Shown: positions 1 through 5,669 of the stretch, one piece after another | How positions within the stretch are numbered: position 1 is the first letter of the stretch | Layout: each line of letters starts with the position of its first letter | The notes under the pieces: generated by a model | Told to the model about the DNA's origin: nothing | The model's input: only the letters and a program-made list of their open reading frames with translations | Databases searched by the model: none | DNA from: Campylobacteraceae bacterium | Lineage (GTDB): Bacteria > Campylobacterota > Campylobacteria > Campylobacterales > Sulfurospirillaceae | Direction of reading: 5' to 3' | Length of the DNA: 6,316 nt | Assembly (NCBI GenBank): GCA_027013265.1 | Contig: JALUXQ010000218.1 | Location: 1-6,316, forward strand | Program-made: the position numbers and the translations under genes

Positions 1-207
1 AAGGCTTATAATTTGCCTAAGATTAGATTGCACGATTTAAGGCACTTAATAGGCTCTTATTCTATCAATTATCTTAACTTACCAATAGAGCATATATCTT
101 ATACTTTAGGTCATACAAGTATAGATATAACACAGAAGTATATAACCGTAAAACCGCAGATTAGTAAAGATGTAATTGATAAGATATTTAATAGTTTAGA
201 TGATTAA
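1..207 (+). CDS. Tyrosine recombinase/integrase, C-terminal fragment (5' end outside window)
   Basis: The frame is open from the first base to a TAA at 205-207, giving 68 residues of the catalytic end of a phage-type integrase. Visible motifs are HDLRH (the second catalytic arginine box), LGHTSIDITQKY (the LGH histidine box followed by the nucleophilic tyrosine) and a short C-terminal tail, in the order and spacing of the family. These enzymes cut and rejoin DNA at attachment sites through a 3'-phosphotyrosine bond. The N-terminal DNA-binding domain and first catalytic arginine must lie left of the window, so intactness cannot be judged. A TTG at 13 could be mistaken for a start but falls inside the conserved domain. 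The gene ends 7 bases from the 3' end of a convergent tRNA-Gln, the usual place for an element integrated into a tRNA gene, so the element probably extends to the left. Family assignment is firm; whether it belongs to a phage, an island or an integrative element is unknown. Confidence 0.88.
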   Translation, partial: KAYNLPKIRLHDLRHLIGSYSINYLNLPIEHISYTLGHTSIDITQKYITVKPQISKDVIDKIFNSLDD

Positions 208-213
208 AAAAGG

Positions 214-287
214 TGGATGGGGTAAAGGGATTCGAACCCCTGATGACTGGACCAAAACCAGTTGCCTTACCGCTTGGCTATACCCCA
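214..287 (-). tRNA. tRNA-Gln (anticodon UUG)
   Basis: Read on the minus strand this folds as a complete 74-nt cloverleaf. It has acceptor arms TGGGGTA/TACCCCA, D arm GCC/GGC, anticodon stem ACTGG/CCAGT with loop TTTTGGT (anticodon TTG), a T arm with loop TTCGAAT, and an encoded CCA (214-216). The discriminator base is U73, where E. coli tRNA-Gln has G73. The U1-A72 pair is present, a feature known to be read by bacterial GatCAB amidotransferase, which fits a group that makes Gln-tRNA indirectly by GluRS2 plus GatCAB (family knowledge, not seen here). It lies 19 bases downstream of tRNA-fMet and is probably co-transcribed with it. A run of six A on the plus strand (206-211) puts six U just after the CCA, which may help end transcription. 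Confidence 0.96.
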
Positions 288-306
288 ACAATAAGCTTAA
301 GAAAAT

Positions 307-383
<77 letters not shown>

Positions 384-401
384 TTATTGAATTGAGGTGA
401 A

Positions 402-430
402 ATTATAGTCATTTTTATCTTAATTGTCAA
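402..430 (-). promoter_or_regulatory. Consensus sigma-70 promoter for the tRNA-fMet/tRNA-Gln unit
   Basis: On the minus strand TTGACA (430-425) and TATAAT (407-402) are exact consensus hexamers separated by exactly 17 bases. A start about 7 bases past the -10 falls near 395, leaving roughly 12 bases before the mature tRNA-fMet 5' end at 383. A full -35 is notable because promoters in this phylum usually lack one. A perfect core promoter suits a heavily used initiator tRNA. Confidence 0.88.
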
Positions 431-437
431 GGGATTA

Positions 438-446
438 TGATACAAT
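438..446 (+). promoter_or_regulatory. Extended -10 promoter candidate for ribB-ybgC
   Basis: TGATACAAT is a TGn-extended -10 (TACAAT at 441-446) with no convincing -35 at the right distance. A start near 453 would leave a leader of about 25 bases before the ATG at 478, too short for an FMN riboswitch. It sits just upstream of the divergent tRNA promoter's -35, so two polymerases could not easily bind both at once. TATGAT at 436-441 is an overlapping alternative -10. Confidence 0.5.
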
Positions 447-467
447 TTCACGAAATTAAAATTATTT

Positions 468-471
468 GGAG
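468..471 (+). promoter_or_regulatory. Ribosome binding site that fixes the ribB start
   Basis: GGAG lies 6 bases before the ATG at 478. The in-frame TTG at 466 overlaps this GGAG and has no site of its own, so the shorter protein beginning MSINR is preferred. Confidence 0.8.
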
Positions 472-477
472 AAATTT

Positions 478-1500
478 ATGTCTATAAATAGAGTTCAAAG
501 GGCGATTAATGATATAAAACAGGGCAAAATGGTCTTGATGGTAGATGATGAAGATAGGGAAAATGAGGGCGATTTAGTATATGCGGCTACTTTTTCGACA
601 CCTCAAAAAGTAAATTTTATGGCTTCTCATGCAAAAGGGTTGATATGTGTAGCCCTTTCTAAAAAAGTTTCGGACAGACTTGATCTTGTTCCTATGGTTG
701 TAAATAACAATTCTCAACATGAAACTGCTTTTACCGTTACTGTTGATGCTGTGACTTGTACAACAGGAATTTCTGCCTATGAGAGAGATATGACTATAAA
801 AATACTAGCAGATGGCGTAAGCAAGTCGAGTGATTTGGTTCGTCCAGGTCATATATTTCCTTTGATAGCAAAAAAGGGTGGTACGCTTGTCAGAACGGGG
901 CATACTGAAGGCTCAGTAGATCTTTGCAAGCTAGCAGGCTTAAACAGTGTGGCAGTCATTTGTGAAGTCATGAAAGATGATGGTACTATGGCTAGGCGAG
1001 ACGATTTGGATATATTTTGTAAAAAACACGATATAAATACTATCTATATCTCAGATATAGTGGAGTATCGCTTAAAACACGAATCTTTAGTGAGAGAGGT
1101 TGCATCATCAAATACATCTTTTTTAGGAGCAGATGCTAGAAGAGTTGATATGGTAGATCACGAAGGAAATCATCATACTGTATATGAATTTGGAAAATTC
1201 AAAGAGACATCAGCTGTAAAATTTCATAATATTCTCTGGGATGATGAACTCTTCTCAAATAGTGAAAAGTTCAATGGTATGATGAAAGCCATAGAATATC
1301 TGAAAAAAAATGGCGGAGTCCTCGTCTTTATAGGAACTGAAAATTCATTTAGCAAAGAGATAAGAGAGTTCGGAGTAGGGGCTCAAATACTCAACAAAAT
1401 AGGCGTCAAAAATATAAGGCTGATATCATCTATAAAAGGGTGTGAATTTGTGGGACTTAGTGGATTTGGCTTAAAAATTGTAGAAAATTTAGAGCTATAA
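478..1500 (+). CDS. ribB: 3,4-dihydroxy-2-butanone 4-phosphate synthase with degenerate GTP cyclohydrolase II-like C-terminal domain
   Basis: This 340-residue cytosolic enzyme converts ribulose 5-phosphate to 3,4-dihydroxy-2-butanone 4-phosphate plus formate, the four-carbon unit for lumazine and riboflavin. The N-terminal DHBP synthase domain (about 1-205) is intact: the acidic loop DDEDRENEGD (23-32), GHIFPL (124-129), RTGHTEGSVDLC (139-150) and the CE of ICEVM (162-163). The C-terminal part (about 225-340) resembles GTP cyclohydrolase II only in its final strands, REFGVGAQIL (296-305) and GLSGFGLKIV (326-335). The cysteine cluster that binds zinc and the GRGIGL and DTxxAN segments are absent, so GTP hydrolysis is not expected and a separate ribA should exist elsewhere. 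Helicobacter and Campylobacter proteins show a similar two-domain layout. It is followed after 3 bases by ybgC, so the two are probably one transcript. The start is chosen from GGAG at 468-471. Confidence 0.93.
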   Translation: MSINRVQRAINDIKQGKMVLMVDDEDRENEGDLVYAATFSTPQKVNFMASHAKGLICVALSKKVSDRLDLVPMVVNNNSQHETAFTVTVDAVTCTTGISAYERDMTIKILADGVSKSSDLVRPGHIFPLIAKKGGTLVRTGHTEGSVDLCKLAGLNSVAVICEVMKDDGTMARRDDLDIFCKKHDINTIYISDIVEYRLKHESLVREVASSNTSFLGADARRVDMVDHEGNHHTVYEFGKFKETSAVKFHNILWDDELFSNSEKFNGMMKAIEYLKKNGGVLVFIGTENSFSKEIREFGVGAQILNKIGVKNIRLISSIKGCEFVGLSGFGLKIVENLEL

Positions 1501-1503
1501 ATA

Positions 1504-1878
1504 ATGTTAATGAGAGTATATTATGACGATACTGATGCAGGTGGTATCGTCTATCATGCAAATTATTTAAAATACTGTGAAAGAGCTAGAAGTGAGCTGT
1601 TTTTTGAGGCGGGTAGAACTCCGACTGCAGATGGTGCCCACTTTGTTGTAAAGCATATAGATGCAGAGTTTATAAAATCAGCAAAATTAGGCGATATGAT
1701 AGAGGTGCGTCACAAGGTTGTAAATCTAAAATTTACCTCCATGCAACTATATCAATCAATTTGGCTAGATGATGTTAAGATTTTCGAAATGACTTCTACT
1801 TTGGTTTTTGCCAAAAAAGGAAAAATTGTAAAAATCGATGATGATATGAGAGAATTTCTTATAAGCCTTCATCTGTAA
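1504..1878 (+). CDS. ybgC: YbgC-type hotdog acyl-CoA thioesterase
   Basis: The 124-residue protein matches the 4-hydroxybenzoyl-CoA thioesterase/YbgC family in length and in its opening signature RVYYDDTDAGGIVYHANYLK followed by CERAR. The second aspartate of DTD (residue 11) aligns with the catalytic Asp of the Pseudomonas 4-hydroxybenzoyl-CoA thioesterase, and Y17-H18 and E26 are also conserved. Family members hydrolyse acyl-CoA or acyl-ACP thioesters. In many proteobacteria ybgC is beside tolQRA-pal, but here it directly follows ribB, so the Tol link is not supported by context and the true substrate is open. Start: ATG at 1504 has a weak AGAG at 1491-1494 nine bases upstream, while an in-frame ATG at 1510 is two codons further and lies less well placed. 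Its last 20 bases overlap the 3' end of the convergent gene on the other strand. Confidence 0.88.
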   Translation: MLMRVYYDDTDAGGIVYHANYLKYCERARSELFFEAGRTPTADGAHFVVKHIDAEFIKSAKLGDMIEVRHKVVNLKFTSMQLYQSIWLDDVKIFEMTSTLVFAKKGKIVKIDDDMREFLISLHL

Positions 1879-3055
1879 TAGGAACAATCTTGTATCTTTG
1901 GGTACTCATGATATCTGTCTTGTAGGCAACTTGCCCGTTATTTATCTCTTCTTTGAAGTTTCTTGGTGTACCTGGTGAAAAGTATCTGTTGTAGAAGAGG
2001 TCTATCCCTAAAGTTGTGGCATAGTTCACCCAATCATACTTTATATCGCTATTTAAAAGCCCACTTGCGTTGACAATCTGAGCATCGGTTTCCCCTATTG
2101 AGTTTGCTATCAGAAGAGATTTTCTATCTGCATATTGTGTAAGTGTAAGTATCATGGGGTTATAGTTTATCTGAGTAGAGAGAAGATTGTATGGTTTTCT
2201 ATCATAAACTCTAAATTGAGACGCCAAAAGACTAGTTTTTACTAAAGGAAGATTCATGAAGATAGATGAATTATCTATCTTCTTGTTCCATTTTAGCATC
2301 TTCTTGAAGTTTAATCTTGAGCTGTTTAAACTCTTTTTGTAAACTACTAACTTTTGAGAATTTTCTACATCTTGATTTAGCTCATCTGCTATACTGCTAT
2401 CGTCTGAAAAGATTACAAGTCTATTGTTTGCGTATGTTAAAAGTTTATCTACCTGTTCTTTATAGCTGATACCTCCAAAGACAATATTTGGAGTTTTATT
2501 TGGTACTTTTGATGCATTTACTGTTGGTATATAGATAGTAAGACCCACAGCATTTTGCATCACTATTTTTGCTCCTGTCTCCGTCAGAGGCGCTATGACA
2601 AATCTATATCCATCTTTTTTTATCTTATTAAGTTCTTGTGTGATTGATTCAAAACTTTCATTGTTGCTATTGTAAATCTTTAGTTCAAAATTGTATTTTC
2701 TATATATCAGGTAAGAGAGTACAGCATTTACCGTACTTATCGCATATCTTCTTATCGTTCGTTGAGGCACTAACATAGCAATTTTGATATTTATCTCTTC
2801 TTGTTTTTGTGTGTTAAATACTTTGCTAAATTTCTCATAAGCACTCTGTATATCATCGTACTGGCTATGGCTCTTATAAACTTCTAAAAATGAAAAAATC
2901 TTACCGTTTTCTAACAAAGTATTTAAACAATCCCTATCGCACTCTTTTGTTTCAAGGTTGATAAAGATATTTTGAGCAGGAGGTATCTGAGACATTATCT
3001 GGCTCTTGGAAAATAGCAAACTCGCAATAAATGCTATAAATAATAATTTTTTCAT
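1859..3055 (-). CDS. Secreted protein with probable type I periplasmic binding fold, function unknown
   Basis: The 398-residue product begins with a typical Sec signal (KK, then a hydrophobic stretch to about residue 16) without a lipobox cysteine, so a soluble periplasmic location is inferred. A short N-terminal region (about 35-85) contains CDRDC followed by a helix-like segment; C39 and C43 are the only two cysteines in the protein. From about 91 (KIAMLVPQRT) to the end, alternating strands and helices such as DGYRFVIAPLTETGAKIV (149-166), TIYIPTVNA and RLVIFSDDSS resemble the two-lobed periplasmic-binding type I fold seen in branched-chain amino acid receptors and in the C-terminal domain of LpoA. 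No ligand residues can be named. No transmembrane or permease partner is adjacent. It is the second gene of a pair with the uracil-DNA glycosylase, overlapping it as ATGA, which suggests translational coupling although no shared role is evident. I do not recognise a named family; the fold assignment is by eye. Confidence 0.72.
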   Translation of the reverse strand: MKKLLFIAFIASLLFSKSQIMSQIPPAQNIFINLETKECDRDCLNTLLENGKIFSFLEVYKSHSQYDDIQSAYEKFSKVFNTQKQEEINIKIAMLVPQRTIRRYAISTVNAVLSYLIYRKYNFELKIYNSNNESFESITQELNKIKKDGYRFVIAPLTETGAKIVMQNAVGLTIYIPTVNASKVPNKTPNIVFGGISYKEQVDKLLTYANNRLVIFSDDSSIADELNQDVENSQKLVVYKKSLNSSRLNFKKMLKWNKKIDNSSIFMNLPLVKTSLLASQFRVYDRKPYNLLSTQINYNPMILTLTQYADRKSLLIANSIGETDAQIVNASGLLNSDIKYDWVNYATTLGIDLFYNRYFSPGTPRNFKEEINNGQVAYKTDIMSTQRYKIVPITDEGL

Positions 3056-3711
3056 AATAATTTTTTAACCTTTAACATATCAGCAAAAACATCTTTTTTG
3101 GCTGATGGATTTCTAAGTAGAAAACTTGGGTGAAATGTCGGTATAAGCTTGGCATCTCCAAACTCAAGCACTTCTCCTCTGACGCGAGAGATAGGCAAGT
3201 CGTATTCACCTGTTAGATGGTGATAGCTAGTTGAGCCAAGGGCTACTATGATCTTTGGTTTTATCACATCTATCTGCTCCATCAAGTATGGTTTGCAAGA
3301 TGTCACCTCTTCTATAGTCGGAACTCTATTGTTAGGTGGGCGACACTTTATAATATTTGCTATATAGACATCTTCTCTTTTTAAACCCAATACATTTTCT
3401 ATGATTTTTGTCAGCAACATCCCAGCTTTTCCTACAAATGGTCGTCCTGTTTCGTCTTCATTGGCTCCTGGTCCTTCGCCTATAAACATCAAAGAGGCAT
3501 TTTTATTGCCTTCCCCAAAAACTACATTTTTTCTATTTTTAGAAATAGCACAAATATGACAATTAACTACCCTGTTTTTGAGCTCCTCAAAATTTTCACA
3601 GAGACCTCTGTTCACTGCATTGGCAGATTTATACTCTTTGAAGTACTCAAATCCACAACAGCGATACTGATATAAAAGTTTTAATAATTTTGCTTTTTCT
3701 ATTGTAGTCAT
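3052..3711 (-). CDS. Family 4 uracil-DNA glycosylase, [4Fe-4S] type
   Basis: This 219-residue enzyme removes uracil from DNA, arising from cytosine deamination or dUMP misincorporation, and starts base excision repair. Motif A is GEGPGANEDETGRPFVGKAG (78-97), with the EDE region typical of family 4 (SPO1 polymerase-related) enzymes. The second active-site motif is HPSFLL (194-199). Four cysteines at 51, 54, 123 and 139 have the CX2C...CX15C arrangement that binds the iron-sulfur cluster. The N-terminal 45 residues, containing an extra CC pair at 18-19, precede the catalytic domain and are longer than in minimal archaeal members. The start ATG at 3711 has only a poor ribosome binding site. Its stop codon overlaps the start of the downstream secreted-protein gene (ATGA, 3052-3055). 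It is divergent from the PIF1-like helicase gene, with 81 bases between the two starts. Confidence 0.93.
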   Translation of the reverse strand: MTTIEKAKLLKLLYQYRCCGFEYFKEYKSANAVNRGLCENFEELKNRVVNCHICAISKNRKNVVFGEGNKNASLMFIGEGPGANEDETGRPFVGKAGMLLTKIIENVLGLKREDVYIANIIKCRPPNNRVPTIEEVTSCKPYLMEQIDVIKPKIIVALGSTSYHHLTGEYDLPISRVRGEVLEFGDAKLIPTFHPSFLLRNPSAKKDVFADMLKVKKLL

Positions 3712-3756
3712 GCCAAAATAATATCCAAGAGGCTGTTAAAAGCTGATTAATGTTTG

Positions 3757-3765
3757 TGTTATAAT
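3757..3765 (+). promoter_or_regulatory. Extended -10 promoter for the helicase unit (possibly bidirectional)
   Basis: TGTTATAAT is a perfect TGn-extended TATAAT with no good -35. A start near 3772 would leave a leader of about 21 bases before the ATG at 3793. The same bases read on the minus strand give TATAAC (3763-3758), a plausible -10 for the uracil-DNA glycosylase gene with a leader of about 40 bases, so this single element could fire both ways. Confidence 0.6.
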
Positions 3766-3792
3766 GTCGAAAACTTATAAAAAGATATAAAA

Positions 3793-5094
3793 ATGCTAAA
3801 TAAAATAGAAGAGTTATCAAAGAGTAGAGATCTGCTTTTGACTGGTGGTGGGGGTGTTGGTAAAAGTTATCTTGCTATGGAGCTTGTTAAAAATGCCAAG
3901 AAAAATGCCCAGCAGGTCGTTGTCTTGGGGAGTACAGGGATTAGTGCTGTAAATATAAACGGACAGACTATACATAGCTTTTTTGCGTTTGGGATTTGTG
4001 GTTCGCTTGATGAACTTAGTAAACACGATAGATATGTAAAAAGTAGGCTTTTGGAGATAAAAAAGATACTCAGCAAGTGCGATTTGTTAGTGATAGATGA
4101 GATAAGCATGGTATCTGCCTCACTACTTGATATGATTCAATACAGATTAAGAGTAGCAAACTTTAGAGGAAAGATCCTATTCGTTGGGGACTTCTTTCAG
4201 CTTCCACCCGTTTTTAAAAAAAGAGGTGGAACTTTGATGGGTGAAAATGAGTATGCTTTTGAAAGTAGTGCATGGGAGTTTATAAACCCTTTAGTGATAG
4301 AGTTAACAAAAACCAAAAGGACAAAAGATGGTGAATTTTTTGAGGTGCTTAACAAAATCAGATGGGCAAATGTAGATGATAAAGTCATAAACTATCTAAA
4401 TATCTTGAGAAATAACATTGCAAGTTGGAATCAAGATGCAACTATTTTATTTGCTAGAAACAAAGAGGCAAATGAGATGAATCTGCTGAAACTTCAAGAG
4501 TTGAAGGGTGAGTTGATTTTAGTCAAAGCAAAAGAGAAGACACATGTCAAGAGTTTGCACGAAAACAAGATAAAAAGTTGGAAAAATTCATTGCCAGTCT
4601 CTTGCACTCTAAATCTAAAAATTGGTGCTAAAGTTCTATTTTGTGCAAATAAATGGGGAAAATACTACAACGGAGAGAGAGGAGTTGTAAGAGAGATATC
4701 AGACGATTTTATTTTAGTAGAAAAGGATAGTACTCTTGTGAGAGTTGAAAGACAAGAGTATGTAATGAGTGAAAATATCATCTTAAATGATAACATAGAA
4801 GAGAAACCACTCATCAGTATAGAGCAGTTTCCATTAAAACTCGCCTATGCTATAACGATACACAAAAGCCAAGGCATGAGTATAGACGGGCTTGTGTGCA
4901 ATATAGACAATATCTTTGAGAAGAGCCAATTTTATGTGGCAATTTCAAGAGCGATAAATCCAAAAAAACTACTTTTATATCAAAGTTATGGAGATTTTGA
5001 TAGGTGGATAAAAAATATCATAAAAGTCTCCCCTAAAGTTACAGAGTTTTATAAAAACTACGAAGTTTTAAAGATAGAAGAGGATATAATATAG
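3793..5094 (+). CDS. PIF1-like superfamily 1B DNA helicase
   Basis: The 433-residue ATPase carries the ordered helicase motifs of the PIF1/RecD2 group. They are Walker A GGGGVGKS (18-25), motif Ia GSTGISAVNINGQTIHSFF (46-64), Walker B DLLVIDEIS (97-105), motif III GDFFQLPPV (132-140), a motif IV-like TKTKRT (172-177, R176), AITIHKSQGMS (353-363) and YVAISRA (381-387, arginine finger R386). The segment KIGAKVLF...NGERGVV (277-299) is the SH3-like insertion of PIF1 proteins. Members move 5' to 3' and unwind forks, R-loops or G-quadruplexes (family knowledge). This one is essentially the bare helicase core, with no N-terminal extension and no added nuclease or zinc domain. The ATG has a weak AAAGA upstream (3781-3785). 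It is followed after 22 bases by the FliL-like gene. A separate RecD of RecBCD is unlikely because no recB or recC is nearby and the length is short. Confidence 0.92.
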   Translation: MLNKIEELSKSRDLLLTGGGGVGKSYLAMELVKNAKKNAQQVVVLGSTGISAVNINGQTIHSFFAFGICGSLDELSKHDRYVKSRLLEIKKILSKCDLLVIDEISMVSASLLDMIQYRLRVANFRGKILFVGDFFQLPPVFKKRGGTLMGENEYAFESSAWEFINPLVIELTKTKRTKDGEFFEVLNKIRWANVDDKVINYLNILRNNIASWNQDATILFARNKEANEMNLLKLQELKGELILVKAKEKTHVKSLHENKIKSWKNSLPVSCTLNLKIGAKVLFCANKWGKYYNGERGVVREISDDFILVEKDSTLVRVERQEYVMSENIILNDNIEEKPLISIEQFPLKLAYAITIHKSQGMSIDGLVCNIDNIFEKSQFYVAISRAINPKKLLLYQSYGDFDRWIKNIIKVSPKVTEFYKNYEVLKIEEDII

Positions 5095-5103
5095 AAACAA
5101 AAA

Positions 5104-5109
5104 AAGGAG
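5104..5109 (+). promoter_or_regulatory. Ribosome binding site that supports a GTG start
   Basis: AAGGAG lies 7 bases before GTG at 5117, the best-matched site in the window, and justifies the GTG start of the small exported protein behind the helicase. Confidence 0.85.
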
Positions 5110-5116
5110 AAAAACA

Positions 5117-5503
5117 GTGAAAAAGATGATATTTGTTGTGTTGATTATGGCTACAAGTCTGTTTTCCCAAATGCTAAATATAGATGATTTTAGTTCTGTA
5201 GTTTTTTCAAGAGTTACGAGTAAGCCCGTCACTATAAACTTAAATCTTATGATTGATGGAAGATATGTCGAAGATGAGAGTTATAAAATCATAGATGCCC
5301 TAAATATCGTAATCGGAAGTTTTTATTGGGAAGATTTGATAACCTCAAGAGGAAAAGAGAGCTTCAAAACCGCTTTAAAAAACTACACCACTAAAAAATA
5401 CAGTATAGACATAGACAATGTCTACATCCAAAAAATACAATCTCAACCAAATACCCAAGAGATAATAGACGCCCTAAAAAAAGAGGGTTTATGTGTTAAA
5501 TAG
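5117..5503 (+). CDS. Small exported protein resembling the periplasmic domain of FliL
   Basis: The 128-residue product starts at GTG with a strong AAGGAG. Residues 1-17 (KKM, then a hydrophobic run to SLFS) form a signal peptide or an N-terminal membrane anchor, so the rest is periplasmic. The mature part follows the plan of the FliL domain: a strand with NLNLMIDGRY, a helix leading to DALNIVIGSFYWEDLIT, then SRGKESFKTALKNY (82-95) and a closing strand DNVYIQKIQ, comparable to the GK-x-x-L-K and VYFTxFVxQ ends of FliL. FliL sits in the inner membrane around the flagellar stator. No other flagellar gene is in the window, and the linker usual between the FliL anchor and its domain is missing, so this may be a paralogue with another role. 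It follows the helicase gene by 22 bases and probably shares its transcript. A single cysteine lies near the C-terminus (GLCVK). The family call is by eye and tentative. Confidence 0.6.
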   Translation: MKKMIFVVLIMATSLFSQMLNIDDFSSVVFSRVTSKPVTINLNLMIDGRYVEDESYKIIDALNIVIGSFYWEDLITSRGKESFKTALKNYTTKKYSIDIDNVYIQKIQSQPNTQEIIDALKKEGLCVK

Positions 5504-5543
5504 ACAAATTACTGAGTGACAATAACAAAATCTCTACTAATTT

Positions 5544-5594
5544 CACCTCTGCCAAGATTTTAAAATAGCTCTATTTCCAGTCTTTGAAGAGGTG
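5544..5594. repeat. Imperfect inverted repeat in the gap before mntA
   Basis: CACCTCTGCCAAGA (5544-5557) is matched by TCTTTGAAGAGGTG (5581-5594): 12 of 14 positions pair, including an unbroken outer 7 bp, with a 23-base loop. The palindrome ATTTTAAAAT (5557-5566) lies at the inner edge of the left arm. No run of T follows either side, so it is not a standard intrinsic terminator. It could be an operator, an RNA structure in read-through from the upstream unit, or the relic of a dispersed repeat. It ends 25 bases upstream of the mntA promoter candidate. Confidence 0.5.
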
Positions 5595-5618
5595 GTGCGA
5601 GAAAATAAAACTAGAAAA

Positions 5619-5627
5619 TGATATAAT
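5619..5627 (+). promoter_or_regulatory. Extended -10 promoter for mntA-hepT
   Basis: TGATATAAT is a perfect TGn-extended TATAAT without a clear -35. A start near 5634 would give a leader of about 36 bases before the mntA ATG. It implies the toxin-antitoxin pair has its own promoter, separate from the helicase unit upstream. Confidence 0.6.
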
Positions 5628-5669
5628 AAAACTTAGAGAAATAAAGACTCAAAAGAGAGAGGATTAGTG

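Noticed and set aside
466..477. TTG start extending RibB by four residues
   Set aside because: The TTG overlaps the GGAG that serves the ATG at 478 and has no ribosome binding site of its own; the family normally begins a few residues before the first helix, as with the shorter form.
384..477. FMN riboswitch upstream of ribB
   Set aside because: The whole spacer is 94 bases and holds two divergent promoters; the predicted leader is about 25 bases, far too short for the conserved FMN aptamer.
3817..4388. Minus-strand open frames inside the helicase gene (3817-4026, 3867-4109, 4197-4388)
   Set aside because: They lie wholly inside the well-supported helicase, have low-complexity serine/threonine-rich translations and no ribosome binding sites; they are shadows of its codon use.
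3052..5094. Uracil-DNA glycosylase plus PIF1 helicase as a novel defence system
   Set aside because: Both look like ordinary single-domain housekeeping enzymes, are on opposite strands, and have no nuclease, sensor or effector partner beside them.
5544..5594. Intrinsic terminator for the helicase/FliL-like unit
   Set aside because: The stem is interrupted, the loop is 23 bases long and no U run follows on either strand.
5667..5669. GTG start of mntA one codon upstream
   Set aside because: Only 4 bases separate it from GAGG, while ATG at 5670 has 7-base spacing and is a stronger start.
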